NCBI GenBank assembly: GCA_021413735.1
Contig: JAIOPV010000269.1
Location: 1-35,677 of the forward strand
Length of the DNA stretch: 35,677 nucleotides
DNA from: Planctomycetota bacterium
GTDB taxonomy: Bacteria; Planctomycetota; Planctomycetia; Gemmatales; Gemmataceae
Direction of reading: 5' to 3'
The notes beneath the pieces are model-generated. The model was not told where the DNA came from. It was given only the letters and a program-made list of their open reading frames with translations, and searched no databases. This document shows positions 1 to 8,397 of this stretch, piece after piece; position 1 is the stretch's first letter, and each line of letters begins with the position of its first letter. The position numbers and the translations under genes were made by a program.

Positions 1-930
1 CGGGCCGTAGATGCCAGCACAGACTCGTTCGAGTTCCAGGGCGGTCTCGTAGGCCATCGGTCGCGTCGATTCCGCGAACATATGCTCGGCGATTTCTTGC
101 AGCACCGTCGCTCGCGCGTCCTTCACCTTGTAAACGCGGTGGCCGATGCCCATCACCTTGTACTTCGGGTTCGCCGCGAGCTTCGCATCAAGCCACGCCT
201 TCACCTTCTCAGGCCCGCCGATCTCGTCGAACTGACGCAGTGCTTCCTCGTTCGCGCCGCCGTGCAGCGGTCCCGACAGCGAGCCGATGGCCGACGCGAT
301 CGTCTGGTATGGCGTGGCGAGCGTGGACCCGGTCACGCGAGCGGTGAACGTGCTGGCGTTCATGGTGTGTTCGGCGTGCAGAATCAAGCACGCATCGAGA
401 ACCTTGCGAATCGCTGGCGTCGGTTCTTTGCCGAAGAGCAGGTAGTAGAAGTTGCCCGCGTGGTCGAGGTCGGCTCGCGGTTCGATGATTTCTTCACCGC
501 GACGAGTGCGAGCGAACGCCGCTACCACCGTCGGCAACGCGGCAATGAGCCGCATGGTTGCGTCCCAGTTCTTCGCGGGATCGGAGACGGTCGGGCACTG
601 GTAGAACATGCCGAGGGCCGCGACCGACGCATGAAGTGCGTCCATCGGGTGACCGTCGCCGGGCATGTTTCGGATGATGTCTTTCAGACGGAAGTGAATC
701 GAACGCCGTTGTCGCAATTGCTGATCGAAGTCAGCGAGTTCCTTCTGCGTCGGCAGCGAGCCTTTGATGAGGAGCCAGGATACTTCCTCGAAACTGCTTT
801 CCTTGGCGAGAACCTCGACAGGGATGCCGCGGTATTCGAGTACCGCTTTCTTGCCATCGAGGAAACTTACCGCAGATTTCGCAGCCGGGACGTCTTCGAG
901 ACCCGGTTTATACTCGGATTCGTTGCTCAT
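1..930 (-). CDS. gltA: Citrate synthase, C-terminus cut by window edge
   Basis: The minus strand reads open from an ATG at 930 to the window edge (310 codons; the family is usually about 370-430). It catalyses condensation of acetyl-CoA and oxaloacetate to citrate, the entry step of the TCA cycle, in the cytoplasm. Visible family motifs in order are PGDGHPMDALH near residue 90, the helix HAEHTMNASTFTARV, the catalytic-His segment SGPLHGGANEE and GIGHRVYK carrying the second active-site His. The third catalytic residue (Asp) would lie beyond the window. The start MSNESEYKPGLEDVPAAKS is followed at once by the short beta segment typical of the shorter bacterial citrate/methylcitrate synthases, so a 2-methylcitrate synthase is the main alternative. 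Certain as to family, less so as to substrate. Confidence 0.93.
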   Translation of the reverse strand, partial: MSNESEYKPGLEDVPAAKSAVSFLDGKKAVLEYRGIPVEVLAKESSFEEVSWLLIKGSLPTQKELADFDQQLRQRRSIHFRLKDIIRNMPGDGHPMDALHASVAALGMFYQCPTVSDPAKNWDATMRLIAALPTVVAAFARTRRGEEIIEPRADLDHAGNFYYLLFGKEPTPAIRKVLDACLILHAEHTMNASTFTARVTGSTLATPYQTIASAIGSLSGPLHGGANEEALRQFDEIGGPEKVKAWLDAKLAANPKYKVMGIGHRVYKVKDARATVLQEIAEHMFAESTRPMAYETALELERVCAGIYGP

Positions 931-1014
931 AACGGGACAGCTCCGGGCAGCGTGCAGGGCGTGGGTTACTGAAAATGTATGATCGGAGGGCACGTCGGGC
1001 AGTGGGGATCAATG

Positions 1015-1086
1015 TTTAGCCGCAGCCCCATCGGGACTGCGCCTGGGAATGGTCCAAGGTGCAGCCCCGATGGGGCTGCGGCTAAA
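1015..1086. repeat. Perfect 21-bp inverted repeat, intergenic
   Basis: Arms 1015-1035 and 1066-1086 are exact reverse complements (core GCCGCAGCCCCAT), separated by 30 bases. It lies in the 171-bp gap between two minus-strand genes (DUF1080 upstream, citrate synthase downstream). It could fold into a long hairpin that ends transcription of the DUF1080 gene, but there is no U-tract, and dispersed intergenic repeats of this kind are an alternative reading. Confidence 0.75.
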
Positions 1087-1101
1087 TCGCGAATCGGGCA
1101 C

Positions 1102-1803
1102 TCACTTCTTCGGGGTAATTTTGATATTCCGGAATGCCACAGGTCCATGATCGCCCTGGAACATCAGCGGGCCGGTTGCTGCTTCCTTACCGGTGAGACC
1201 GCCGCCGGTCGAACCCTTCGCCTCGACGTTCTCGTGAATCACCTCATCGTTCAGCGTCACCTTCAGGAACTTCGCGTTGCTGATCTTCTTGTCGCCCTCG
1301 AACTTCGGTGCCTGGAACTCGATCACGAACTTCTGCCATTCGCCTGGCTTCTTCGCGGCGTTCTTCTTCGGTGCTGCGTTATGGTAGATGCCGCCGAGGT
1401 CGCCCTGCCCGAGTTTGTCGTCTGGCTTGCCGAAGCTGTCGATGATTTGCACTTCGTACTCGCCCATCAGATACACGCCCGAGTTCGAGCCTTTGGGATA
1501 CATGAACTCGACTTCGACCAACACGTCGCCGAACTTCGCTTCCGTGAAGATGTCGGTGCCGCCAGACGAGAGATTCGTGAGGTACGGCGTGCCAGTCGTC
1601 AGAGGAGCTTCGGCCAATTCCCCAGGCTTGTCCGGGTTCACGACCGCCCCGCAGACCTTCCACTTGCTTTTCTTCTCATCCTTGACCTTCCAACCGTCGA
1701 GGTTCTTGCCGTTGAATGCTTGCTTGGGAGCTTCTTCCGCCGCGGAACTGATCGGCATCAATGCCAACGCAAACGCGGTCAGGGACAGACACGATCGGAA
1801 CAT
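1102..1803 (-). CDS. Secreted DUF1080 (3-keto-disaccharide hydrolase-like) protein
   Basis: This is a 233-residue protein. It starts with a cleavable signal peptide (MFRSCLSLTAFALALMPISSAAEEA), so it acts outside the cytoplasmic membrane. The rest is one DUF1080 beta-sandwich domain: the N-terminal FNGKNLDGWK is the family signature, followed by FGDVLVEVEFMYPKGSNSGVYLMGEYEVQIIDSFG, GGIYHNAAPKKNAAKKPGEWQKFVIEF and the closing FQGDHGPVAFRNIKI. The family is a concanavalin-like fold, greatly expanded in planctomycetes and linked to glycan breakdown; members tested elsewhere hydrolyse 3-keto-glycosides. The substrate here cannot be read. It is a single gene with no obvious partner, followed by a long inverted repeat. 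Confidence 0.9.
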   Translation of the reverse strand: MFRSCLSLTAFALALMPISSAAEEAPKQAFNGKNLDGWKVKDEKKSKWKVCGAVVNPDKPGELAEAPLTTGTPYLTNLSSGGTDIFTEAKFGDVLVEVEFMYPKGSNSGVYLMGEYEVQIIDSFGKPDDKLGQGDLGGIYHNAAPKKNAAKKPGEWQKFVIEFQAPKFEGDKKISNAKFLKVTLNDEVIHENVEAKGSTGGGLTGKEAATGPLMFQGDHGPVAFRNIKITPKK

Positions 1804-1945
1804 GGTGAGCCTCGAAGAAAGGGAGGAAACGGTGGGATCGACAGGGAAATGCTACGCGACCGCAAGCGAAAGGCGAGCGACCCACGGAAACAGCCTGCGT
1901 CATTGCGTGTTTCACGATGTGTGGTGGTGTTGTGAAAGTACCCAG

Positions 1946-2007
1946 CCTGCTGACGCATGCGGTTCAACGGCAAACTACGGTTTTGTCGAACCGCATGCGT
2001 CAGCAGG
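1946..2007. repeat. 20-bp inverted repeat in a 420-bp divergent gap
   Basis: Arms 1946-1965 and 1988-2007 are perfect reverse complements containing GCATGC, separated by 22 bases; pairing extends outward with one mismatch. It lies in the gap 1804-2223 between the divergent DUF1080 and DUF1559 genes, so it is not in a terminator position for either. I see no gene in the rest of this gap. A mobile or regulatory hairpin is possible. Confidence 0.7.
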
Positions 2008-2223
2008 CCGGGTTGCTGAACACTGCGATGGTGAAACACGGAACTGCCCTGCGGAAACAGCCCGCCAGTTCGGAAATGAGATTGACCTGAATTGAATGCG
2101 TCTCGACACTCAATGATTGTCGGTTCCGCCGTTCGGCGATCATCCAGGGAAAGCTTCGTCTCGTGCCAGTGCGGTTGCATCCTGGCTTACGTCCACATTC
2201 TCCCTCTATCTCGAAAGCATGAC

Positions 2224-3141
2224 ATGATTCGTCTCCAACAACGCTGTCGTGGTTTCACACTGATTGAATTGCTCGTCGTGATTGCAATCATCGCGATCCT
2301 GATCGGACTTCTCCTTCCTGCTGTGCAGAAAGTGCGAGAAGCCGCGGCGCGAATGAAGTGCTCGAACAACCTCAAACAGATCGCGCTCGGGTTGCACAGC
2401 TTCCACGATGCCCGGTTGCAATTGCCAGTCGGCTACTCGCAGGGGGGCGACAATACCAAGGTGCCTGCGGACCTGCAAAAAGCGTGGCCGGTGTTGATCC
2501 TTCCGTACATCGAACAGGGAAATAACCCCGCAGTAACGGAAGCGGCACCGGGATCAGCCGCACCTGTGGCCATCTACCTCTGCCCAAGTCGGCGGAGCGC
2601 TGCGGTTGGCGCGAAGATCGACTACGGAAGCGTCCACGCCGCAGCGTGGGATCCGAACCACCGCGGACCAAGTCAAGGGTCAGCACCCGGCGTCGATCAA
2701 TGGTGGACGATCATGGGTGGTTGGGTGTCGAGCAGGTCTCGTTGGGTTCCGGCGTACACGATGGCGCAAATCACCGGCGCGAACGGCACGGCGAACACGG
2801 GCTTGGTCGCACACCGTGGGGTGAGGCCAGCGGACTATGCGGGTGGCGGGGTCAACGATTTCCCGTTCGATGCGACAATTGGTGGCGACAGCAACAAACA
2901 GCCGTGGTGGACGAACCGGGCTTGGGTGGGGATTCAAGCCGACTCAGACACAGCGACGTTCAACAAGGTTTCCAGCGGGCTGACCCTGAATTCATCGTGG
3001 ACTCAGGGAAGTAATCACACGGGGGTTGCCCCGACCGCATGTGCTGACGGCTCAGTGCGGAACATCCGGTTCTCGGTGGATATGGATGCGTTCTGTGGTT
3101 TCTGGAATGCGAACAGCGGCGTTCTTGGTAGCGTCGATTGA
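2224..3141 (+). CDS. DUF1559 protein with type IV prepilin-like N-terminus
   Basis: This is a planctomycete-type DUF1559 protein. From the chosen ATG at 2224 it begins [18 protein letters not shown]: a short basic leader, the prepilin peptidase site G/FTLIE and a hydrophobic pseudopilin helix ending [17 protein letters not shown]. The body carries the family's conserved [16 protein letters not shown] segment and ends with the H-x9-DG motif ([12 protein letters not shown]). The open frame extends upstream to 2092, but the extra 44 residues (Cys/Ser/Arg rich) are unlike the family, and ATG 2224 puts the prepilin site where it is always found. The family is assumed to be exported and pseudopilin-like; function unknown. 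It converges on a second DUF1559 gene across a shared terminator. Confidence 0.9.
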   Translation: MIRLQQRCRGFTLIELLVVIAIIAILIGLLLPAVQKVREAAARMKCSNNLKQIALGLHSFHDARLQLPVGYSQGGDNTKVPADLQKAWPVLILPYIEQGNNPAVTEAAPGSAAPVAIYLCPSRRSAAVGAKIDYGSVHAAAWDPNHRGPSQGSAPGVDQWWTIMGGWVSSRSRWVPAYTMAQITGANGTANTGLVAHRGVRPADYAGGGVNDFPFDATIGGDSNKQPWWTNRAWVGIQADSDTATFNKVSSGLTLNSSWTQGSNHTGVAPTACADGSVRNIRFSVDMDAFCGFWNANSGVLGSVD

Positions 3142-3154
3142 TTTGACGAAAAAC

Positions 3155-3185
3155 GAATGCCCACTCATCCTGTGAGTGGGCATTC
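3155..3185. terminator. Bidirectional hairpin terminator between convergent DUF1559 genes
   Basis: Perfect 13-bp arms GAATGCCCACTCA (3155-3167) and TGAGTGGGCATTC (3173-3185) flank a 5-base loop. It lies in the 52-bp gap between the stops of two convergent genes, with GAAAAAC just before it serving as a partial U-tract for the minus-strand transcript. Position, tight loop and symmetry support a shared terminator. Confidence 0.8.
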
Positions 3186-3193
3186 ATGGCGAA

Positions 3194-4195
3194 TCATGGG
3201 CTGTTGGTCAACCCGTCGTCGCGAGTCGAGATCGCAGCCAGCGTCAGCAGCGGAGTCGAATCGCTCAAGAATCGGACCGACCCATCACAAAAGACAGCAT
3301 TCACCCCGCCGGGGTGTGTCGAGGTCAACGGCACGTTCGAGCCGAAGTTCGGGCAAACACCACGACCGCCGCAATCACCGCCATTTGGCCATCCGTTCTT
3401 CTGGTTGATCTGGTAGCGGACGCTCACAAGTCCAAAAGTCCGGCTGTCGCCGCTGGCAAAACTCGGACCCGGAATACCAGTCTGACTCGTGGCGATCAAC
3501 CAGCCGTGCCAGCCAGTCTGCCAATCTACTTTTGTGCCGTCGACCTGTGTCAAGAAGTCGCTCTGTTCACTGACGGCCATCGTGTTGCTGGTCCCGTCGC
3601 TGATATCGGTCAGTTTGATCGCGTTGTTGGGCACAAGAACCCCTCCGCCGGATATCCAACCACCCGTACAGCAACTCGTGGTTCCGGCTCCCGGCGTTTG
3701 GCGTGATTCAACGAAACTCGACCCTGTGAATGTGTCTGGGGTCGCGCCCGAGATGCCGACGTAGGTGACTCGCTGAACGGTCTTGTAGGTCATCAACGTA
3801 ACGGAATACTGCGGGAGCGTTGTTGAAGGACACCGGTAATTCGGAATCACCGCACCGTCGGCGGGAGCCATCGCGGCCGACCAGGAACTCTGAGTCTGGT
3901 CGAACTTCAGGTACAGGGCGCTCTGTTCCAGGTACGGAAGGATGAAGAGCCGCCAGTTGTAGCCGTAACTTGGGCCAGCACGGTTGCCCAGAGGCAACTT
4001 GCTGTTGGCATCGTGGAAACTGTGCATTGCGATGCCGATTTGCTTCAGATTGTTCTGGCATTTCATGCGAGACGCCGCTTCGCGGACCTTTTGAACCGCC
4101 GGCAACAGCAGTCCGATGAGGATGGCGATGATGGCGATGACGACCAATAACTCAATCAGCGTAAAACCGCGGCGTTGTGGAGAGGGATGGATCAC
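3194..4195 (-). CDS. DUF1559 protein with type IV prepilin-like N-terminus (second copy)
   Basis: A 333-residue DUF1559 protein starting [18 protein letters not shown]. The prepilin cleavage site, hydrophobic helix, [17 protein letters not shown] and NNLKQIGIAMHSFHDA segments are almost identical to the convergent copy at 2224-3141, while the middle differs widely, so these are paralogues rather than a recent duplication. The C-terminus has the H-x9-DG motif (HPGGVNAVFCDG). It lies 42 bp downstream of a small lipoprotein gene on the same strand, a common planctomycete pairing that suggests one transcript. Function is unknown; export and surface location are inferred from the N-terminus. Confidence 0.9.
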   Translation of the reverse strand: MIHPSPQRRGFTLIELLVVIAIIAILIGLLLPAVQKVREAASRMKCQNNLKQIGIAMHSFHDANSKLPLGNRAGPSYGYNWRLFILPYLEQSALYLKFDQTQSSWSAAMAPADGAVIPNYRCPSTTLPQYSVTLMTYKTVQRVTYVGISGATPDTFTGSSFVESRQTPGAGTTSCCTGGWISGGGVLVPNNAIKLTDISDGTSNTMAVSEQSDFLTQVDGTKVDWQTGWHGWLIATSQTGIPGPSFASGDSRTFGLVSVRYQINQKNGWPNGGDCGGRGVCPNFGSNVPLTSTHPGGVNAVFCDGSVRFLSDSTPLLTLAAISTRDDGLTNSP

Positions 4196-4237
4196 GAAAA
4201 TACCTCACTTCGGGCGAAGGGCAGAAAATGAATGGGG

Positions 4238-4642
4238 TCACTTGGAAGATAGCTCGAAATTGAACTCATTCGGACCACTGGCAAGAATTTCAGCCGAGAG
4301 GGTGGTTTTGCTGTGATATCTGTCCGGAAGATAGTTTTCCTTCCCGCCCTCCATCAGCCCGTGCATGGATTTGGGAATGTCGGCTGGAATCTGATACGGT
4401 CGATACGCAGCGATCTCGACCTTTCGCGATCCCCATTTCGCCTTGCCATCGTAGGAACCGTCGCGGATGTCGATGAATTCGGGCACCTGTCCGGGGGTAA
4501 CGAACGCGATCTGACCTTCGGCGAGCGGCTTCCCATCAAGGGTGACTTTCCCGTGAACCGGAACGGGCGTGGGCACTCCGGGGCCGCAACCGCTGATGAT
4601 GCTCGCGAGGACAAGAAATGCCATGATCGAGGCCGTGCGCAT
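4238..4642 (-). CDS. Small lipoprotein with carboxypeptidase-regulatory-like fold
   Basis: A 134-residue lipoprotein. The start at 4642 gives MRTASIMAFLVLASIISGCGPG, a signal peptide ending in a lipobox (ISGC), so it should be lipid-anchored in the envelope. The frame is open to 4780 but the added N-terminus would bury the signal. An ATG at 4624 is a second option. After a short linker comes VHGKVTLDGKPLAEGQIAFVTPG, the opening strands of a transthyretin-like/carboxypeptidase regulatory domain, seen in many planctomycete lipoproteins encoded next to DUF1559 genes. It is upstream of and co-directional with the DUF1559 gene at 3194-4195. Function unknown. Confidence 0.8.
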   Translation of the reverse strand: MRTASIMAFLVLASIISGCGPGVPTPVPVHGKVTLDGKPLAEGQIAFVTPGQVPEFIDIRDGSYDGKAKWGSRKVEIAAYRPYQIPADIPKSMHGLMEGGKENYLPDRYHSKTTLSAEILASGPNEFNFELSSK

Positions 4643-4754
4643 TGGAGAATCCGGGGAGAAGAATGACGCGAAGAAATTGCGCCTCACAGGGGTGCGTGTG
4701 AAGTCTAGCACTGCAACACCCCAACCGGCAAATAACACCCGCCACTTCAAGATA

Positions 4755-4781
4755 TATTTCGGTTCCGATCCGAAATACAAT
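4755..4781 (+). promoter_or_regulatory. Operator-like dyad overlapping a -10 box
   Basis: An 8-bp perfect inverted repeat TATTTCGG-N7-CCGAAATA spans 4755-4777 and overlaps a good -10 hexamer TACAAT at 4776-4781. No clear -35 box is seen 16-18 bp upstream; the dyad occupies that place. It lies 28 bp before the phosphatase start at 4810 in the divergent gap with the lipoprotein gene. The layout fits a transcription factor site controlling the phosphatase promoter, but the regulator is unknown. Confidence 0.5.
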
Positions 4782-4809
4782 CAACACGCATCAAACAAAA
4801 GGATCACCC

Positions 4810-6582
4810 ATGCTTCGCACTGCCGTCCCCATTTTCGTGCTGATGGGTGTGGTCGGCCTTGTGGCCAGTACGGTCATCAACCAACGCATTCAACCCGTCG
4901 TCGCGGTGTTGGATCAGACAGAACCGCCCGTCGATCCGATCCCCAGCAAACCCGCCGGGAAACTGGTTGTCCTCGTGGTGTTCGACCAGATGCGTGGCGA
5001 CTACATGACGAAGTGGTCCGAATACTACGGGCAGGGCGGCTTCGAGCGTCTCAAGAAAGAAGGCGTTTGGTACTCCGACGTGCAAATTCCTTACGCCTGC
5101 ACCTCGACGGGTCCGGGGCACGCATCGCTCGTTACGGGTGCGCCGCCGTCGGTCACGGGCATCATCGAGAACGAATGGTGGGACCGCAAAGAGGCCAAGC
5201 GCGTTTACTGTTGCCAACCCCTGAAGCGACCGTTTGAGTTGGTGCCGCCACCGCCCGCCGACGCAGGCAAAACCGGTCGCGGTGCCGACACTGGTTTCAG
5301 TCCCGAACGTCTCCTCGCCGAGACCGTCGGCGACAAACTGAAGGCATCGAATGGTGGCAAAGGTCGCGTCGTTTCGTTGTCGATCAAGGATCGCACGGCC
5401 GTGCTGATGGGCGGTCAGAAGCCAGACGCCGCGTATTGCTTCGACACCCGCGACGGTCTGTTCCACACCGGCACGTATTACCGCGAGCAGGCTCATCCGT
5501 GGGTGAGCGAGTTCAACGGCACGAAGCCCGCCGACAAATGGTTCGAGGAGAAATGGGACCGCTTCCGGCCCGACCTCGATTACACGAAGATCACCGGCAA
5601 CCCCGACGATGCTCCCGGCGAGGGCTTTGGCTTCAACGGTCAGGGTCAGGTGTTCCCGCACGTCTTCAAGGGCAAACTCCAAGCGCCTGCGAAGGGCTAT
5701 TACGATGCAGTCGAGTGTTCGCCAGGCGGCAACGAGATGCTGCTGGAGTTCGCGAAGAAGGCGGTCGTCGCGGAGAAACTCGGACAGGGCGAAACCACCG
5801 ATTTGCTGTGCGTGAGCTTTTCGTCGAACGACCTGATCGGGCACATCTACGGCCCGGATTCGTGGGAAATGCTGGATGTCACGCTGCGAGCTGACAATGT
5901 GGTCGCGGACTTCCTGACGTTCCTCGACACGACCGTCGGCAAGGATCGCTATACGCTGGTGATGTCGGCGGATCACGGCGTCTGCCCGATACCGGAACAG
6001 AGGAAGTTCGGCAACGCGAACCGATTGCCTGTGACCGCGATTTACAATGAACTCTCGGATCTGCTGAACGGGGCTTACGAAGCAACTCCCGGTGGTCCGA
6101 CGCAGTGGTTCGAGACGAACGACCCGAAGGATTTGGACCGCGTATGGCCGTGGGTGTATCTGAACCACACCGCCATCAAGTCTCGAGGACTGACTCCTGA
6201 AGCCGTGGCGGAAACGATCCGCGACTCATTCGTTGGGAGGCGGTACCTGGAGACGGCGTTCACGCGGAAGCAACTGGAAACCGAGATGTTCGCAGCGGAC
6301 AGTTTCGGCGCGAAGGCGAAGCTGGCGTACCACCCGAATCGCTGTGGGGACGTGATCGTGATTCCGAAGCCGGGAGTGCTGATCACGGGCTACGCGAACG
6401 GAACAAATCACGGCAGCCCGCAGCCGTACGATTCGCACGTTCCGGTGCTGGCGATTGGTGCGGGCATCCCGGCGCTGGGTAAACAAGCTGAGAAGAAATC
6501 GTCATTGATCGTCGCGCCGATTCTGGCTCGCGGGTTGGGGATCCCATCGCCGAAAGATGCCGTCGAGAAGCCGCCGTTTTGA
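4810..6582 (+). CDS. PafA-like alkaline phosphatase family protein
   Basis: A 590-residue exported hydrolase of the alkaline phosphatase superfamily. The N-terminal hydrophobic segment (residues 5-22) is a signal peptide or anchor. Metal and catalytic residues are visible: LVVFDQMRGDY (Asp59), the nucleophile Thr in CTSTGPGHASLVTG (about Thr100), NEWWD (Asn121), SIKDR (Lys193, Arg195), the metal pair in SSNDLIGHIYGP, SADHG, and a late His in NHGSPQPYDSHVP. The Asn plus Lys/Arg pattern matches PafA-type phosphate monoesterases rather than phosphodiesterases, so I infer phosphate release from organic monoesters in the periplasm. AAAAGGA precedes the ATG. It is followed by a strong hairpin and convergent coaD. 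Confidence 0.88.
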   Translation: MLRTAVPIFVLMGVVGLVASTVINQRIQPVVAVLDQTEPPVDPIPSKPAGKLVVLVVFDQMRGDYMTKWSEYYGQGGFERLKKEGVWYSDVQIPYACTSTGPGHASLVTGAPPSVTGIIENEWWDRKEAKRVYCCQPLKRPFELVPPPPADAGKTGRGADTGFSPERLLAETVGDKLKASNGGKGRVVSLSIKDRTAVLMGGQKPDAAYCFDTRDGLFHTGTYYREQAHPWVSEFNGTKPADKWFEEKWDRFRPDLDYTKITGNPDDAPGEGFGFNGQGQVFPHVFKGKLQAPAKGYYDAVECSPGGNEMLLEFAKKAVVAEKLGQGETTDLLCVSFSSNDLIGHIYGPDSWEMLDVTLRADNVVADFLTFLDTTVGKDRYTLVMSADHGVCPIPEQRKFGNANRLPVTAIYNELSDLLNGAYEATPGGPTQWFETNDPKDLDRVWPWVYLNHTAIKSRGLTPEAVAETIRDSFVGRRYLETAFTRKQLETEMFAADSFGAKAKLAYHPNRCGDVIVIPKPGVLITGYANGTNHGSPQPYDSHVPVLAIGAGIPALGKQAEKKSSLIVAPILARGLGIPSPKDAVEKPPF

Positions 6583-6586
6583 TCTT

Positions 6587-6659
6587 CCCTGGGACCGCGG
6601 CCATCTTGGCCGCTTCTTGGTGTTGCGGAAGAGCGGCCAAGATGGCCGCGGTCCCAGGG
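6587..6659. terminator. Very long hairpin between convergent genes
   Basis: Arms 6587-6614 and 6632-6659 are 28-bp reverse complements (core ACCGCGGCCATCTTGGCC) around a 17-base loop. It fills the 88-bp gap between the phosphatase stop (6582) and the coaD stop (6671), the place for a shared terminator. There is no T-tract, so it may act by another route or be one of the dispersed intergenic inverted repeats seen in this window. Confidence 0.7.
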
Positions 6660-6670
6660 GAAATTCGGCG

Positions 6671-7171
6671 TCACTTCTTCAGCACCTTCTTCACGAGGGC
6701 ATCCTTCACGGGTGCCGCGAGGAACTTCGTCAGGTCGCCGCCGAGAACCGCGATCTGACGCAAGAGCGAACTGCTGACATGCGAGAACTCTTCCTTCGCC
6801 ATCAAGAACACCGTCTCGATTCCGGGGTCAAGGTGCAGGTTCATCAACGACATCGTGAACTCGTACTCCATGTCGGATAGCGTTCGCAAACCGCGAAGCA
6901 GAATCCGAGCGCCGGCCTTCCGCACGAACTGCACCGCAAGCCCGTGAAACTGCTCCACCTCCACGTTCTCGTATTCGCTTGTGACTTTCCGGATCAAATC
7001 AACCCGCTCCTCAATCGAGAACAGCGTCGCCTTATCGGGATTGATACCGACGCCGACGATGAGCCTATCGAAGAGCTGGCTTCCTCGACGAATCACGTCG
7101 AGGTGCCCGAGGTGGATCGGATCGAATGTGCCGGTGTAGACGGCCACTCGCGGACTCAGAGAGTTCGGCAT
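6671..7171 (-). CDS. coaD: Phosphopantetheine adenylyltransferase
   Basis: A 166-residue protein of the family's usual length (about 160). It transfers AMP from ATP to 4'-phosphopantetheine to give dephospho-CoA, the fourth step of CoA synthesis, in the cytoplasm. The nucleotidyltransferase signature is at the N-terminus (VAVYTGTFDPIHLGHLDVI, with the HxGH motif), followed by LIVGVGINPDKATLFSIEER, RGLRTLSDMEYEFTMSLMN and the C-terminal VSSSLLRQIA equivalent of the ISSTxxR motif. It starts 3 bp after the stop of the aminotransferase gene, so the two are probably co-transcribed and coupled. Confidence 0.96.
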   Translation of the reverse strand: MPNSLSPRVAVYTGTFDPIHLGHLDVIRRGSQLFDRLIVGVGINPDKATLFSIEERVDLIRKVTSEYENVEVEQFHGLAVQFVRKAGARILLRGLRTLSDMEYEFTMSLMNLHLDPGIETVFLMAKEEFSHVSSSLLRQIAVLGGDLTKFLAAPVKDALVKKVLKK

Positions 7172-7174
7172 GAA

Positions 7175-8287
7175 TCACCTCACGGAGTCGAGAAACTGGT
7201 CGATTTCGGCTTCGGTGTTGTACGCATGCGGGCTGACACGGACGCGGTTCGCTCGATTGTTCACGATCACCCCCGCCGCCCGACAGATACGGACAATGTC
7301 CGCCGGCGATCGGTTCGGATGCAGCAGCGACACAATGCCCGACTTCTCGCCAGACTCACGACTGCTGAACACCGACCAACCGAGTGACAACGCCTTGTCA
7401 CAGAGATAGTCCGTCAGTGCCAGCACGCGGCGTTCGATCACCGGGATGCCCGTATCGAGCAGCAATTGCAGGCTCGCTCCGAGGGCAGTGATTCCCGGCA
7501 CGTTCGGCGCACCGCCTTCCCATCGCCCGGCGTGCGGTTTCAGCGTGAAGTCGATCGTGCTGAACTCAAACGGCCGCACGACGCTGAACGCGCCGACGCC
7601 AATGGGGTGCAATCGCTCGACCCATGCGCGGCGAATGTAGCCAAAGCCCGCACCTTCCGGCCCGAGCATCCACTTGTGGCCGTCAGCGGAAAGTGCGTCG
7701 ATTGGCGTCTTCTGCACATCGAGCGGGAATACACCCAGCGACTGAATCGCGTCCACGAAGAAGAACACGCCGCGTTCTCGGCACAGTGCCCCGAGTGCGT
7801 CGAGATCATTGCGGAAGCCGCTCGCGAACTCCACGGATGACACGGTCAGAACGCGAGTGCGATCTGTCAACGCAGCACGGATGTCGTCGATGCGGAGCCG
7901 ATTTCCCACGCTCGGCACGGGCCGCACTTCGACGCCGCGAGAAGCGAGGTTCATCCAGGGATACTGATTCGCCGGGTACTCCTCCGCAGCGAGCACGACG
8001 TTGTCGCCGGGTTGCCACGGGAAGCCTTCCGCGATGACGCTGATACCGTGCGTTGTGTTCGGCACAAAGTACACATCATCCGTGCTCGGAGCGTTGATGA
8101 GCTTTGCCGCCAACTGCCGCACCGCAGCGACGCGGTCGACCCACTGCTTCACGGCAGCGATGCCGTTCTCGGCGAGGCTGTCGGCGTAGGTGCGGAGCGC
8201 CTCGACAGCGGGGGCGGGCAACGGCGCAACTGCCGCGTGGTCGAAGAACGCCCACTTCGCGGTGACCGGGAATTGATCTCTCCTCAC
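7175..8287 (-). CDS. Class V aminotransferase (cysteine-desulfurase-like)
   Basis: A 370-residue PLP enzyme of fold type I, class V family. PLP residues are visible: the Asp in FFFVDAIQS (Asp179) and the Schiff-base Lys in SADGHKWMLGPEG (Lys205). NTTHGISVIA near residue 77 is the phosphate-binding segment, and the family C-terminus VNNRANRVRVSPHAYNTEAEID is intact. There is no Cys in the usual cysteine-desulfurase loop position that I can identify, so isopenicillin-epimerase-like or generic aminotransferase activity is equally possible and no gene name is given. The start is GTG at 8287. It is upstream of coaD (3-bp gap) and divergent from the M50 protease across a shared promoter region. Confidence 0.88.
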   Translation of the reverse strand: MRRDQFPVTAKWAFFDHAAVAPLPAPAVEALRTYADSLAENGIAAVKQWVDRVAAVRQLAAKLINAPSTDDVYFVPNTTHGISVIAEGFPWQPGDNVVLAAEEYPANQYPWMNLASRGVEVRPVPSVGNRLRIDDIRAALTDRTRVLTVSSVEFASGFRNDLDALGALCRERGVFFFVDAIQSLGVFPLDVQKTPIDALSADGHKWMLGPEGAGFGYIRRAWVERLHPIGVGAFSVVRPFEFSTIDFTLKPHAGRWEGGAPNVPGITALGASLQLLLDTGIPVIERRVLALTDYLCDKALSLGWSVFSSRESGEKSGIVSLLHPNRSPADIVRICRAAGVIVNNRANRVRVSPHAYNTEAEIDQFLDSVR

Positions 8288-8325
8288 TCCTTATTCCCCC
8301 TCTCCAACTCTGCATTTAAGGCGCG

Positions 8326-8355
8326 ATTGTGACCCACGCCGAGTGGTCGTACAAT
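8326..8355. promoter_or_regulatory. Face-to-face bidirectional sigma70-type promoter
   Basis: On the plus strand TTGTGA (8327-8332), a 17-bp spacer and TACAAT (8350-8355) form a good promoter for the M50 protease gene. The same segment read on the minus strand gives TTGTAC (8354-8349), a 17-bp spacer and CACAAT (8331-8326), pointing at the aminotransferase gene. The -35 box of each overlaps the -10 box of the other. Confidence 0.55.
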
Positions 8356-8386
8356 CTCAAACTGTTGTTTCCCGCGTACTCTTCCC

Positions 8387-8391
8387 GGAGG
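8387..8391 (+). promoter_or_regulatory. Ribosome binding site deciding the M50 protease start
   Basis: GGAGG lies 6 bases before the GTG at 8398. The earlier in-frame GTG at 8329 lies inside the predicted promoter and has no such site, so the start at 8398 is preferred. Confidence 0.65.
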
Positions 8392-8397
8392 CTGCCC

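Noticed and set aside
2092-2223. 44-residue N-terminal extension of the first DUF1559 protein
   Set aside because: It would put the prepilin cleavage site deep inside the protein; family members begin within about 15 residues of it.
4804-6168. 454-residue open frame antisense to the phosphatase
   Set aside because: It mirrors a strong gene with catalytic motifs on the other strand; its own sequence is Arg/His/Val rich with no domain, as expected for a GC-biased shadow frame.
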